From contig VZTG01007868.1 of NCBI GenBank assembly GCA_013397845.1, positions 695,082 to 759,081 on the forward strand: a stretch of 64,000 nt of DNA, written 5' to 3'. A model generated the notes under the pieces. The model saw only the letters and a list, made by a program, of their open reading frames with translations. It was not told where the DNA came from and made no database searches. This DNA is from Melanocharis versteri. Taxonomy: Eukaryota > Chordata > Aves > Passeriformes > Melanocharitidae. This document shows positions 36,137 through 48,684 of this stretch, piece by piece. Within the stretch, counting starts at the first letter, position 1; each line of letters begins with the position of its first letter. A program made the translations under genes and the position numbers.

Positions 36137-39100
36137 GGGCTGCTCATGCTTTGAGTTCTGTCTCAGTTTTGCACAATGGGGTGAGGTACTGTTCTCCTCC
36201 AGTTTGTGGATGAAGTCCTATGGTCAGATTTTCCTGGCTGGAGTGCCAGGACAATGGGAACAGCTGGTTTTGGTGTGAGTTGTGAGAGTTCTCATCAGTG
36301 GCTGGTGAGAACTGCTCCCGGCACAGTCTCCATCCCACACGAGAGGGTGGCGTTCCCACCCCTCAATCCCACGCTCCTGAGTGAGCCACTGCCCACAGAC
36401 GTGATTTGAGTACTTTGGTTGTTGGGTCCACCCTTCCAAAGGCTCTTTATTCCGGCTGGTATTCCCCCCTCTCAGTTAAAAGGATTGTGTAGCAAAAATA
36501 ATTCGGGGTGTGGAGTTGTCACGGTGCCCTGTGGCTCTGGCAGCCACCGGGATCCCTCGGAACCCCGGATCACACACCAAGGCACCTTGCTTAGAGTCAC
36601 AGGCATGGGTTGGTTAAGTTCTACTGCAGCTTTGACTGTTCCCACCCCTGCTGTGGCTGTGGCTGTGCCATCGGGCTTTGCAGCCTGTCTGGAGGCTCCT
36701 TCTCATCTGTTAAGAAGTCCTACAGCCACCCGAGGTGGGTGTGGGGACAGATGCAGGCAATTCCTTCTGCCTTCCAGACAGCCAGGGCCTGGTTTTCATA
36801 ACGGGTGAATCGGGTTGTGCATTCTGCTTTTCAAGAGGGTGGTTTGATGTGGCCAGACCCAATGCCTGGTTTTCCCAGCAGCCTGAGCAGCTTCAGTGCA
36901 ATTGGCATGGAGTGCTCCAATGGACCACAACTGTGGTCTCAGTTCGGGACAAAACTCAAAAATATTTGCTGGTAGCACTGCTGGAAATTCTATCCTGGCT
37001 TGCTGCCAGAGCAAGGAGACTTTAATAACGAGGCTGTGGTTAAGCTTCCTCCAGTTTTCCTACATTTTCTGAGCATGTCATCCTAAATGGTGCAGCAGTT
37101 TTTCTCAGGGCTTTATTCATTTCTTCCTCTCTCCCTGTGGTAGGAGGTGGTCAATCAGAGCTTCTTGAAATACCTGGTTTGAGCCCTGTCTCTACAGATG
37201 ATGGTAGTAGATGATAGGTTCAGCCTCAGCTTTCAGGGTGTTTTATCTATACTACACATTACAGAATTGCTTCCCTCAATAAAATATTGATACAAATTCA
37301 TATAAGCTGTGGTTTGCAGCAGTAGTTTCTTTCTATTAGATGATACCCCAGACAGATAACCAAATCTAGGCTGGCTGCTTACAAGTTGTTTTATATACTT
37401 TTTGTGCTCATTTGACATCTGAACATTTTGGTATAATTTCCTCCGACAAGAATGTTTTATACATGTGTGTTCATGTCAGTATGGAAACCCTGTCCTCTTG
37501 TAAGGCTCTTGGGATTACTCTGGATATTCAGGTTAATATAGTTGGACATGGTGATCCCTACTCAGGCATGCAGAGAGATGGATGGAAAGGGCTGTTGGAA
37601 GTACGCGAAGTTTATTCCCAAACTAATTCTAATTTTTCCTTTCCCAGCAGTAGTTCTGAGAAGGAAAATGGATTTAGCCTATTATAAGTTAGTGTAGGTG
37701 TACACAGGCTTTTCTAATTAACTCTTCTTCATACTCCTAATTATAAGAATGAAGAAGCTGTTGTTTGGTTTCCAGGCTGAGCCTGACATTTTAGACAGCC
37801 AAAACCACCCTGGTGAATTGCTCTAAGAACATCTCAAAAGAACAAAAAATTCAGTCTTCCAGAGCAAAGTTTCTTGTTCCCCAGTAAAACAAAGCTGTGA
37901 AAGTCCAGCTTAAAGGATCCAAAAAATATACATAAAGTTTCTTCCCCTAAAGGAGGAAACAAAGAAGTGAGAAAAGGGCACGGTATGTAACAATATCTGG
38001 AGTCCTATGTCAGCAGTTCATCCTTTTTGAGTCTGTGTCCTACTGTTTTCCTGCTATTTTCCTCACTTTGAATAAAACCGAAGAACCCGTCAAATTCTGT
38101 ATTGGAAACAATTGGCAGCAAAACTTTTACAACAATTTGAAAAGGATAAAGAGAAAAAGGGGATGTTTCACCTGCCTGGATGTGGTTTTAGGTAGGAAAG
38201 ACTATTTATACTAAATGTAAATCGAAGCACTTTATTATGTATCTTACATGTATTTTTATCTTTATAACATTGTCAAACAATTAGCGCTAACTGTATTTTT
38301 AACTCAGCCACTTTCTGGGATGTACAAATGGCTTTTTAGGGTGCAAAGAGATGAAGTACTCTGGTTTCTGAAGAAAAGCCCAGAATTTTTGCAAAGCAAA
38401 ACGAATTATTATTGAAAAAAATTTAAGAACTAATCTCATACTTCATTGCTGTTTCTGCACTGATGAGTGATAAGTGAATTTCTTCATGGCAGATTTATTT
38501 ATGTATGTTTTTTACTACTTGAAAGAGGTGCCCCGACCTTCCTTTTTTCAATGTATTGTTTACTTCTGCATTAGTCAAAATATAACAGTACATGTAATAG
38601 AATTAAATTAACTTATTATTATTTTTATAATCGGTACAAGGAGGAAAAACTTTTACTTTATGATAGCTGTGGGAACTTATTCTAATTATTTTAAATCCAA
38701 GCTTGTTTTCCAGGTTAGGTGTTGAATTCAATAGCTCTGTTTAATATTGGCCCCCTCCAGCGTATAAGCACTAACACTGATTGAAATACAAGTAAATATT
38801 TACAGGAAAACCACAGTATAGAGGGTGCACATTATCGCAATTTTAAGAGCCTCACAGTATTTGATAGCAAATGTTCATTGTTTAATGAACAATTATTATA
38901 ATGAACTATAACAAGCAGGAGGAAATTTAAAAGGAAGAGATTTGCAATCCAGAAATTCCTTCTGTTAAATCCTGCGCTCAACCTCAACAGTGGAAAAAGA
39001 CGTGATATAAAATAGTGAGGGATCCTTGTCAAAGATTTAGGGCCTCCATTCTGCTGTGTTTTATTTGGTCTTTATCTTGTAAATTTACAAGAGGAACAAC

Positions 39101-39857
39101 CTTCCGGAAACCTGGGGTAAGAGGCAGCACAGTGTCTGTGGATTTCGTTGCTTCGGGGTCAGTCTGGTGAAGATGCTGCACAGGGAGAAACTGGTTTCTC
39201 CTCTGCCTGGAGCTGAGAAGCGTTTCTGACATGGTGCTCTGATTGTGGCATCTAGTTCCACTAGGGATAGTGTCCCTTTTCAGGAAAAAGCTGCCCAAGA
39301 GCTAAAAGAAAGGCTGATACCATGGTTCCTGATACTGATTAGATTAAAGGCATTTACATCAGTAATCTTAAAATGGCCTACAGAACAAAACATGTGTTAG
39401 CACACTAAAATGACAGTTTTGATGGGAATTCTTCCATAAAGAGATCTGGCAGATGGAGAGAAATAGTTCTGATGAAGTGCTACATGCTCTCCCAAGTCCT
39501 CCCAAAGGATGGGAAAAAATCAAAACCCTAAAATAAATAAAACAAATTGGATTTACAGAATTCTTGGGTTTAGCGTGAGAATTAGAAGCTCATAAAAAGT
39601 GCAGTTATCTTGCTCTGAGGAGCTGGATACTGTGAAACTGGGTACTGCAGCACCTGTGTCCAAAAAGGGATATTGAAATCTCTCGGTTTGGATGATTTGG
39701 TGGTTGTGATTTGGGCGGTTTATGACTGACCTGTACATTGTAGCTCAGGTCAAACAAACATGGCAACGCAGGCTTCTTGCCATTGGGACCATGTTCTCTG
39801 TCCGTATCTCACGGGGGGGATGCAGACCAGTACCTGGCTGTTTTTACTGCTTCACAG
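36137..39857. other. Intron 2, 3' part, no gene seen
   Basis: About 3.7 kb. The first kilobase is GC-rich and the rest AT-rich, including a very AT-rich stretch at about 38200-38900. No exon, RNA gene or named repeat is recognised. Confidence 0.6.
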
Positions 39858-40005
39858 CTACTCAGACATCCTGATCGAGCGAGAGGTGCTGATGCAGAAG
39901 TACATCCACCTGGTGCAGATCGTGGAGACCGAGAAGGTGGCGGCCAACCAGCTCCGGCACCAGCTGGAGGACCAGGACACGGAGATCGAGCGGCTCAAGT
40001 CGGAG
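39858..40005 (+). CDS. RASGRF2: RASGRF2 exon 3: coiled coil after PH1
   Basis: After the acceptor TTCACAG the exon reads YSDILIEREVLMQKYIHLVQ and ends ERLKSE at G|GTGTGT. It has heptad-like Leu/Ile/Val spacing and many charged residues, as expected of the RasGRF coiled coil between PH1 and the IQ motif. In RasGRF proteins this segment cooperates with the PH and IQ elements in calcium-dependent targeting. Third codon positions are G or C in 47 of 49 full codons, far above neighbouring exon 4. Length is 148 bp, entering with one base and ending in phase 0. Confidence 0.96.
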
Positions 40006-40621
40006 GTGTGTCCCACACCCACCAGGCAATCACTGGCTGCAGCATTCTGCCGTGTGCATTGCAGTGGCATTCGGTGTTTCTGTGGTATTCTGTGAAAACG
40101 GCACAACCCGGTGAGGTTAATGTGTAACAGTCCCCCAGTGACTCCTGGGATAAATAATTTCTTCAGGAATATTGGGGCCTGTTAGGCTGGTTGGATTACT
40201 TTTCCTGTCAGAGAGTTTAGGATGACACACTGCTTTGCAAAGTGGGTGCCACTGATTGGCTTTATTTCCTCCCTGCCTCCAGGTTTGAGTTTGATACCAG
40301 CACAGGGCCTTTGCTCGTGATGGTGTTAAGAGCTGTTCCAGACTGCTCTGGTTCCCTGGATGTTGTTAAAAACCTTGCTGCACTCCCAGGCTGATAAAGC
40401 CCAAAAGGCACAGTTGTTTCTGGGGGGAGAACCTGCTCCTTCTGGGTCCCTCTTCCAGCTGGACAAAGATATGTGCTCCAGTCCCTGTCCCCAGATGTGT
40501 GCTGGTCATTCTGTGCCCCTTCCACAAGCTGGGGGAAGGGGAAATTACTGTTCTGTTTGTTTCTCCAGCTAAGGGTTTCATTAACTCGAGGAAGCATTTA
40601 CTGGATGTTTGGTTTTTTCAG
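40006..40621. other. Intron 3
   Basis: 616 bp, GT...AG, no internal feature seen. Confidence 0.85.
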
Positions 40622-40711
40622 ATTGTAGCACTGAATAAAACAAAGGAAAAAATGCGACCTTATCATGGCAACCAGGAAGATGAAGATCCAGATATTAAAA
40701 AAATTAAGAAG
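40622..40711 (+). CDS. RASGRF2: RASGRF2 exon 4: linker to IQ motif
   Basis: Thirty whole codons from IVALNKTKEKMRP to DPDIKKIKK, between TTTTTTCAG and G|GTAAAC. It forms the acidic-then-basic linker between the coiled coil and the IQ motif. It is AT-rich at third positions (8 of 30 are G or C), in sharp contrast with exon 3. The family match is nearly complete. Confidence 0.95.
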
Positions 40712-41896
40712 GTAAACATGAAGTCTTTTGTGTGTAAAGGGAGAAGGGTGGGATGAGGGGTGTACTTCCGTATTTTAGTCTGGCTGGTTTTATTTATTTA
40801 TTTTTAAGTACAGTCAGATAGCAAGTCCTCCTTTGCCCTGCCCCTACTTAAACCTCTTTAATTATATATATTTTAGTGCCACTTTTTATCCTGTGATGTA
40901 TTTATATAAAATCCTTTATGGAACGTGTCTAGTTTCTGTGTTTTTCTGGGGTGTGCAGTCTGAGCCAGGGTGAGCACTGAGCTGGTAACTTGGTGTGAGT
41001 TTTCCTTTTCCTGTAGATTAACCATTGTCATAGAAGCTGGAAATGCCCCTTTTAGTAGCAAGAGAGCTTTGAATCTGTATGTAATTCACTGCATCCTGCA
41101 TCTTGGTAATTTTGACAGCGGGGACCCTTTTTTTTTCCAAGGTATTTTTTTGGAGTAAACTGATACCAGCAAAATTTTGCGCTTCTCCTTCAAGAGGAAT
41201 GATCTTCACATCAAGATCAGGGCACAGACATAATGACATTTCGTGTGACCAGATGTAGACCTGTTCTGTAATCTTTAGTCTACTTGCAACTTCTATAGAT
41301 ATTGTGCTTAGTTAGATTTTCCCATGACATAGAGGTGCTGTTTAAGAATGCCAAAAATCTGCCTTTTTGAATAACATGTTTGTTGCCTTGGTGTCTGATA
41401 CCAAGCAATGTATTGATACATAGCTTTAAATACACATGCCAAGTGTTATCTGTTCAAAATGGAGAGCAAACTGAGCTTAAAAAATAATGTAAGAATTCTG
41501 CCAATAGTGATATTGAACCTGTGTTGGAATGTGCTACCCGGAGGTATTGCAGGATACCTTTGGGGTGTAAGAGGAATGCGTAAGGGAAGGAAGGAGGAAC
41601 TGCACTCTCCTTCTGCTCATGGGAAGGGGACAACACTAGAGCTTGCAGTGGAAGATTCCCTTATATGTATGCCATGTCTTTACAGTCTGTTTCCTGGCAA
41701 CAATTATGACCCTTAACAAACAGAAATGTAAAATCTATTTAATTACAGAACAATTATATATCAATAAGGGAACATTTTTATTTTTGAGCAAAGACTTTTA
41801 ATTTTGAGGGCTATCTCTACAGTGAAGAGCTTATGATAAGTCATGCAATATGGTGTTTTTTTTCTTATTTTCTTTTTCTGCTTGATCCCTTTTTAG
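40712..41896. other. Intron 4
   Basis: 1185 bp, AT-rich, no feature recognised. Confidence 0.85.
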
Positions 41897-42150
41897 GTTC
41901 AGAGCTTTATGCGGGGCTGGTTGTGCAGAAGAAAATGGAAAACCATTGTCCAAGATTATATTTGCTCTCCTCATGCAGAGAGCATGAGGAAGAGGAACCA
42001 GATAGTTTTCAACATGGTGGAGGCTGAGTCTGAGTACGTGCACCAGCTTTATGTCCTGGTGAACTGTTTCCTGCGGCCCCTGAGGATGGCAGCGAGCTCC
42101 AAGAAGCCGCCCATCAGTCACGACGACGTCAGTAGCATTTTCCTCAACAG
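41897..42150 (+). CDS. RASGRF2: RASGRF2 exon 5: IQ motif and start of DH domain
   Basis: The exon starts VQSFMRGWLCRRKWKTIVQD after TTTTTAG. This is the IQ motif, with the Q, the RG pair and the basic RRKWK, and it binds calmodulin in RasGRF proteins, so calcium signals reach the exchange factor here. From about RNQIVFNMVEAESEYV the first DH-domain helix (CR1 of Dbl proteins) begins, with the usual Glu and Tyr of the E-x-x-Y region. The exon ends SSIFLN at the donor AG|GTATGC, phase 2. The donor lies 33 bp before the assembly gap, so the coding sequence is complete. Confidence 0.96.
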
Positions 42151-42183
42151 GTATGCAGGTTTTATTTGGGATTTTTTTTTTTT

Positions 42184-42274
42184 NNNNNNNNNNNNNNNNN
42201 NNNNNNNNNNNNNNNNNNNNNNNNNNNNNNNNNNNNNNNNNNNNNNNNNNNNNNNNNNNNNNNNNNNNNNNNNN
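42184..42274. other. Assembly gap of 91 N
   Basis: A run of N begins after a poly-T run and interrupts intron 5. Both flanking exons are intact, so no coding loss is implied. The T run suggests a homopolymer or repeat problem in the assembly. Open frames drawn through the N run are meaningless. Confidence 0.99.
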
Positions 42275-43098
42275 TGGTTTCCCTGACTGCTTCTCCCCGT
42301 TCTGGTTCAGCTGAAGGCAGAGAGTCCTGGCCCTTGTTCTGGCTCTGGTGCAGGTGGTGTCACTGAGCCAGACACATTTCCAGGGCTGCAAGGCAAAGGT
42401 GCTGCAGGTGATGCTGCTTGAAACCAGTGTGACCTCCTTACCTTCCTACATTCTGTGTCTTCCTCTGCTAGGGAACAAAAGGACAGATGGTGCCTCTTGG
42501 GGCAGTTCTCATAATTTACTGTCACCTTTCCTGTTCCTTTTTTTCTCTTAAGTGAGCGAAACTGGACTTAGTGGCCTTATATGATCCTGATAAGACCCCG
42601 AGGATGAGAACGTCAAGGCTTCTATTTTCTGTTGTCCTGCCTAAGGAGTCTCCTTCCCTCTCACTTGTCTTTTCACATCCTGCAAAAAAAGAATTGTTTT
42701 TTCATCAGGCATCCAAATGCTGTTGTAGTGAGCATTTCAAGCAGCCCAGGAGGCATCTAACATTAGATACAGGATTGGGATTGCATCCAAGCCTGCCCCA
42801 AACTTCTGAGAAAGAAAATATGTTCCTTTAGTCATGAGGCAGGTTTCCTTTCCTGTGTTAGAATATGAATACAATGGTAGAATATTTCTACACCAAATAC
42901 TATGTGTTTTTTAGAAGCACTGAGCTAGTGTTTTTAAACAATGCAATAAAAGGAGGCACTTAATTTCCATAACAATAACTGTCTTCAGGTTTTTTTTCTA
43001 GCAAAGTGCAAAAGAGGAAGAGATGTTTCTCTATGAATTATTAATCAGAAAATAAAACCAGAATTGTCTTTTTGTTTGTTTAAATACTTCTTTTTCAG
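42275..43098. other. Intron 5, 3' part
   Basis: No feature recognised. It ends at the acceptor TTTTTCAG. Confidence 0.85.
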
Positions 43099-43178
43099 TG
43101 AAACAATCATGTTTCTTCATGAGATATTTCACCAGGGCTTAAAAGCAAGAATAGCTAACTGGCCTACCTTAATTCTCG
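43099..43178 (+). CDS. RASGRF2: RASGRF2 exon 6: DH domain
   Basis: Eighty bases encode ETIMFLHEIFHQGLKARI and NWPTLIL, inside the DH domain between conserved regions 1 and 2. Acceptor TTTTTCAG, donor G|GTAAGT. It enters with one base and ends with one base of the next Ala codon. The match to RasGRF2 is essentially complete. Confidence 0.95.
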
Positions 43179-43612
43179 GTAAGTTACTTTATTTTCTGTA
43201 GGGGTATAAGTTTCAGACTTATTTTTGAAAATTCAGGAGGGATTTTTTTTTAAAAGGCGTGATTTCCTGAAAGTCCTTTTTGAAGGGAATATATTTGCAG
43301 AATTAAAGCCACAAGATCAGGTGTAGTGGGAATCCCATGTAGGGAGTAATGGTCTGTATTTGAGAATTCCTCTGCCCTGAGCATTGATTAGACTTACATT
43401 TTTGGTAATGCTGTCTGACTATTAGATAATCAGAACAGCCATCACTGGGCAGGTGAATGAGCAGTGTTTAATGTTTCTGAATTGTCAGTATTTTGGAAAC
43501 AGAACTGATTATAGTAATTCACTTCCAGAGAAAACACTACTTTCTTTGAAAATGTATTTCAGTAGGTGGGTGGCTGGGGAAAAAAAAAAAGGCATTTCTC
43601 TGCTCTTTCTAG
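43179..43612. other. Intron 6
   Basis: 434 bp with an A run just before the acceptor region, no other feature. Confidence 0.85.
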
Positions 43613-43806
43613 CTGACTTATTTGACATTCTGCTGCCAATGCTGAACATATATCAAGAATTTGTTCGGAATCATCAGTATAGCCTACAAGTACTGGCAAA
43701 CTGTAAACAAAACAGAGATTTTGACAAACTCTTGAAGCAGTATGAAGCCAACCCAGCGTGTGAGGGCCGAATGCTGGAAACTTTCCTTACCTACCCCATG
43801 TTTCAG
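43613..43806 (+). CDS. RASGRF2: RASGRF2 exon 7: DH domain core
   Basis: Encodes DLFDILLPMLNIYQEFVRNH through RMLETFLTYPMFQ, the central DH helices that contact Rac in Dbl-family exchange factors. It includes the cysteine-containing QVLANCKQNRDFDKLLKQ segment. Acceptor TTTCTAG, donor G|GTAGTC, ending in phase 0. Third positions are about half G or C. Confidence 0.96.
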
Positions 43807-45001
43807 GTAGTCCCTGTGTGTTTTTTGTGTGTATTTGGTTTTACTGTGTGGTTGATTCATTTTGTGTTACTGACATTGTAATCAACTGAAGGCTTTTCTT
43901 GCTTAACTAGAAATACTCTCCTGCAAATTGCTTTAGTTTAACTTATTTTGTTGTTACACCGAGACTCTGCCTGTAGAGATCTCTTCCCCAGCTCTGCTGG
44001 CTCATCTTTGTTCAGGGTCTAACGACTGTTGAGGAGGGGTGTGGGATGAGGACAGCACCAAACAAAATGGCCAAGGAGCAGTTCCTTGACTTAGGACCTC
44101 TGATTATAAAGTCCAGAGAAAGAAATTATATTCAGCACCTTAGAGCAGCCATAAGCACCTTACAGGGAGTACATTTTCTATCTTTCTCCCCACTTCGTTC
44201 CTGAGTGCTTTGGTCTTCAGGAAATTAAAAATAAACTGCAAAAATTTTGAAAACTCTACTTACCCTCCCAATATTCTACTGTGATCTGCCTGGAGTAGAC
44301 ATTTGCAGCTGTTTTAAGACATCTGTGAAGCACTGGCCTAATAGTTTTGTGTCTTTTTCATTTAACCTGACATTTCACTCATCAGTGGAACAGTGAACCC
44401 CTTCAGTTTGTTCAGTTACTGGCAAGCCAGATAGAGAAAAAAATTTAAAAAGGGGCATCAGTGACACTTGTGTCAGTGGTAGTTAGTCATATTAGCCTAA
44501 GGAGCCATTAGCACGTACAACAATACTTTTTGAATTTTTGAGGTGGTATATTTTAAAGTTTTTATGGGTTTGGAGTTTTTTAAGGTTGAGTTGAAACCAG
44601 GTCAGGGGAGGGAAAGAGATGGTCCTGTTCCCGTGTGATGAGGAACGTTATTATGTCACTGCTGATGACTTTCCACTTGAGTATAATGTTGCTTCTCCTC
44701 CTACATAAATTGTGTTGTGTAAGACAATTTATGCTGCACCATCACTTGGTTCTGGTTAAAAGCTCTGAAGGGTCCTTCTTTCTGTGGTTAAAAGCTCTGA
44801 AGGGTCCTTGTTACCCTGTAGCCTTTAATAGTCAAATACTGGACATTCTTCAATCTCCTTTTGTGCAATGTGAATTTCATCTGAATGCAGACAGGTCACC
44901 TGGTATTTTCAATGTCAAAAGAAATTTACATGCTCATAATCTATTAAAATTGAGGGAAGGTATATATGGGTTTACTGATATTATACCTTTTTGGTTTCAA
45001 G
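43807..45001. other. Intron 7
   Basis: 1195 bp. It contains a 32-bp tandem duplication near 44754-44809, where GGTTAAAAGCTCTGAAGGGT recurs. No gene. Confidence 0.85.
44754..44809 (+). repeat. Two-copy 32-bp tandem duplication
   Basis: A 24-base match starting at 44754 is repeated at 44786, so the second copy is offset by 32 bp. It is recent or well conserved, with no mismatch over the 24 bases. Confidence 0.9.
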
Positions 45002-45111
45002 ATTCCCAGGTATATTATAACACTTCATGAACTTTTGGCTCACACGCCACACGAACACGTTGAGAGAAAAAGCCTTGAATTTGCTAAATCCAAACTAGAA
45101 GAACTTTCAAG
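45002..45111 (+). CDS. RASGRF2: RASGRF2 exon 8: DH domain C-terminal helices
   Basis: Encodes IPRYIITLHELLAHTPHEHV and then ERKSLEFAKSKLEELS. This is the long last helix of the DH domain, which carries the Leu-rich LHELLAHTP signature of conserved region 3 in Dbl proteins. The acceptor is GGTTTCAAG, with a weaker pyrimidine tract than in the other exons, and the donor is G|GTAAGA. Ends in phase 2. Confidence 0.95.
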
Positions 45112-46654
45112 GTAAGATTTTTCTACCTTATGTCTGATAATTTTGAATTAAAAGTTTTGGAAAGAAAAATCTGGTTTTCTTTATTTTTATTTGGTTTTGC
45201 TCCTTTAAAAAAGATACGTATTTTAAAGAGAAGGATCAAGCCCAAAACAGAAGATAATGAAAAATACCAAAAATATCCTAGTGTAATATTTTGTCTCTTC
45301 TATTTTTTTTTTTTTTTTCTGGCAAACCTAAATCTACAAGTGTCTCCTTGTATTTTGGTTAAGGGAGAATGAAAATCACTATAGAAACCACCTACTCCTG
45401 GGTTATGAACAGAGCAGTTTTCTTTACATAGAGAAATAATTTTTTTTCCTTAATTTAAAGAGAGAAGGGCATTTAAAATAATAGCGGTCTTGGAAAGTGC
45501 TTAGTTTATCTGTGTTATAATGGTAATGTGAAAACCAACTTTTATATATGCTTCAAATAATGCCAGATAAGCAGGAACTAAAGATGTATTCTGAGAACTG
45601 ATGCTCCCTGTGGAAACCTGCAAAATGAAGCTCTTCCCTGAACCCCCAGACCTTTCTCAGATGTTCCTCTCATCAGCCCTGTGAGAAATGTGGTTCTCCT
45701 CTCTGGGAAGCAGTGTTTTCTGCTGTGAACAAAGAGACCATGAGTGAACTCCAGGATATAAATATTCAGTGTCTGGAGTATTCACTAAAGATGTGCTTGG
45801 AGAATATTGAGCTGTAAAAGATCTGCACGAGCAGATAAATCAGCTTTGGCTTGGCTTCATCTCGTATGTCAAAGTGCATTGCTGATCCAGCTGATTCATC
45901 ACTGACCATTCAGAACTGGAGTCTGAGACTGACTGATCCTCTCTGCTTGTAAAGTCAGTATGAACCATAAATATAAAATAGAGTGATTCATTTCCATCCC
46001 TTTAATGTAGTTCTGAGGGAGGAGGAGATTCCACAAAGTGCAGTTCAGTCCCACTTTAGGAAAATATCATTACAAGATCATATGAACTCCTGGGTTGATT
46101 TCAGCATTGAAAAAAAAAAATCTGCATTTTTCTCTGTAAGGGGAGGATGCCTATTAAAAAACAGTAAGAGAAAGGAAATGGTGAAGTATTGAGGCTATGG
46201 TTGTTGAAGGAGAGANAGGGATACATTGAGATATAAAGATGAAGCAGGGACAGAGTGGGACCCTAAAGCCATGGAGAGGAAATCTACAATGTGCCCCACA
46301 CAATTCTAGGCAACGCATCCCTGTTTGAGGCAGCCCAGTCCATTAAGGATCGAGTTCTCTTCTATCAGCTGTGAAGCATTTGTAGCTCGGTGGCATCTGT
46401 CAGATGTGTTCAGGAACAGTCACTGAACTAGTGTGGCAAAATTGGCTCCACTGCTGAAAAATCAAAATGATCACAAGAATGATTTGCAAAGAAGAGAATA
46501 AAAGGCAAGAGACCTGCTCAGGTGTGATGAGGCTCTGGGTGTGTAAATCTGTTCTGCTGCAGTTGGTGAAGGTCATGCACTGTGTCTTCACAGACACAGC
46601 AGGTGTGAGGCACGTTTTGGGGAGATAAAGTGCATTTTGCTTTGTCCCCAACAG
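45112..46654. other. Intron 8
   Basis: 1543 bp, no feature recognised. A single ambiguous base (N) lies at 46216. Confidence 0.85.
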
Positions 46655-46773
46655 AGTGATGCACGACGAGGTGAGTGACACAGAGAACATCCGGAAGAAC
46701 CTGGCCATAGAAAGGACCATAGTGGAGGGCTGTGACATATTGCTAGATACCAGCCAAACCTTTATACGCCAAG
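46655..46773 (+). CDS. RASGRF2: RASGRF2 exon 9: end of DH, linker to PH2
   Basis: Encodes VMHDEVSDTENIRKNLAIER and on through DILLDTSQTFIRQ. This is the helix joining the DH domain to the second PH domain, as in other tandem DH-PH exchange factors. Acceptor CCCAACAG, donor G|GTAAGA. Enters and leaves with one base. Confidence 0.95.
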
Positions 46774-48684
46774 GTAAGACACTCCTCTGCAAAAGTGTCC
46801 ATCTAATAGTGAAAAAAACTGCACTAAAGGCAGCAGGGCTCACACTGCCATTGTCGGGCTGGGCACTGTCAGCATCCTGAGCCTGCCCCTGCAGGGCGAG
46901 TCACAGAATTCCTGAAAACAGGTGATTTTGGGCTGTGGCTGGACCTCAGTTCTGTGCTGTTCTCTTCAGGAGCCATGAAAATCAGCAGCCCACGAGTGGC
47001 AAAGCCCCCATGGGACTGCCTGGACTGTGGTCCCAAGGGGATGGATCAGGGGAAGACCAGCCCTCTTTTCCTTTCTGTCTACTGATAGTAGCTTTGGAAA
47101 CTCTTTCTGTTGAGAATTAGTTATAGCAGAGGTGGAATTTGTTGTCAAGTTCCAAAAAAACTATGCTAGAATAACTTTGGTATTTTAAATAAGGGACAGA
47201 TTTTGCCAGGAACTGCAGATTGGTTACAATTCTTACTTGGTGGTGTTTACTTTAACTGCTTGTTTTTCTCCCATTTATATAATATTTTAGTCCTGGATCT
47301 CTTAAAGCAAGTTACTGGGTTTGTGCACAGTAACTACAGATCTGTAGTGTAGGATTTTGACTGGTTTTGCTCCTTTGTGCTGAGAAGCATTAAATATACT
47401 CAGGAAAGGTTAGAAATATAAATTAGGTGCATCCCTTCACGAAACCCTTTCCAGATAACGTCAGCAGAACATCTGGTATTTAATGGGGCCATATCACAGC
47501 TGGGAATTAAAAGGCTTTCTATACATTTTGAAATGCATTTTGTGCTGTTACTGAAGTTATGTGGCCGAACTGTGAGATTTTCTGCAATAACTTCCAATAT
47601 TGTTTTTACAATAGACGCTGTTAAAGTACTTGATTCTTCATTAAATATATGCATTTGTTATCTCTGAAGTTAATAATTTTAAGAGTTATGAATATGGCCT
47701 TGAGAAAAAGCAAACAAATTGTTTTGCACCCGCAGCCAAAAAATTATGAAGCTGTCATTATCCTAGGTTGACTTGTACCATGAAATCTAACGAAATTTTA
47801 GAATTTTTTTTCAAGATTATTACAATACATAATACAAGTATGTATTTTTATTTGTTGGGGTTTTCCCCTAAACACTGACTGGTAATTTTTTGTCTGTGTA
47901 CCCACTGTTTCATCACTAAAAACTTAGGATATTTTCCTGTGGGAATCAGTCTGAACAAATTACTGTTGGAGTGTTAGGCCCAGGCCAAACCCAGTAAGTA
48001 AATTAAATTAAGATTTATTTCTAGGCATACAGTCATAGGACAGTGGACATGAGTGTGTGTTACAGAAGGTTGTATCAGTTTATCTGGTGGAGCATCCACT
48101 GCCTGTGATTCTGTGCAAGGGCAGAAATCTGAATAAAGCAAATGAAGTAATGGAGCCCATTTTCCTTTTACATCTGACCGTGGGGTCACTTTGGCAGTGA
48201 TGTCCCTCTCATCTAATTTCAGTTAGGCTTCTATTTGTTGTTTAGATTAGTGTAGATGGGCACAGGAGCCTCCTTTTCAGCTTAAAACAGGAGAGAGGTG
48301 CCATTACCTTTGTTCAGGCTTTCTCTCTGATGTTAATTACAGCTTTTTTCTGTATTACAGACATTTTTAAGAGGAGATTGCTTCTGTTGAGTTGTATATG
48401 TTGAGACCGTAGGAACTGTCCCTGGCAGTGTTTTGCAATGCAGATTGTGAATTCTCCCTCGAGTTTCTTGGGGTCTGATTTCCCCTGCCTCATCCTTAGG
48501 TACAGTTTTTATAGTCAGGCACACAAACGTGTGAGGAACATTTTCCTTGTGAGGCTAAAGGACACGCAGGGAGGCTCAAATCTGTTGACATCCAAGCTGG
48601 GCACCTTGAGCCCCTCTAGTGCCTTCAAACTCTCTGATGTTTCTGCCATCAGCTGCTGTGAATTTACCTCTGCTGATAAAGATG
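46774..48684. other. Intron 9, 5' part
   Basis: AT-rich sequence with no feature recognised. Confidence 0.7.

Noticed and set aside
41831..42391. Open frame spanning the N run
   Set aside because: It is drawn through unknown bases and is antisense to exon 5.
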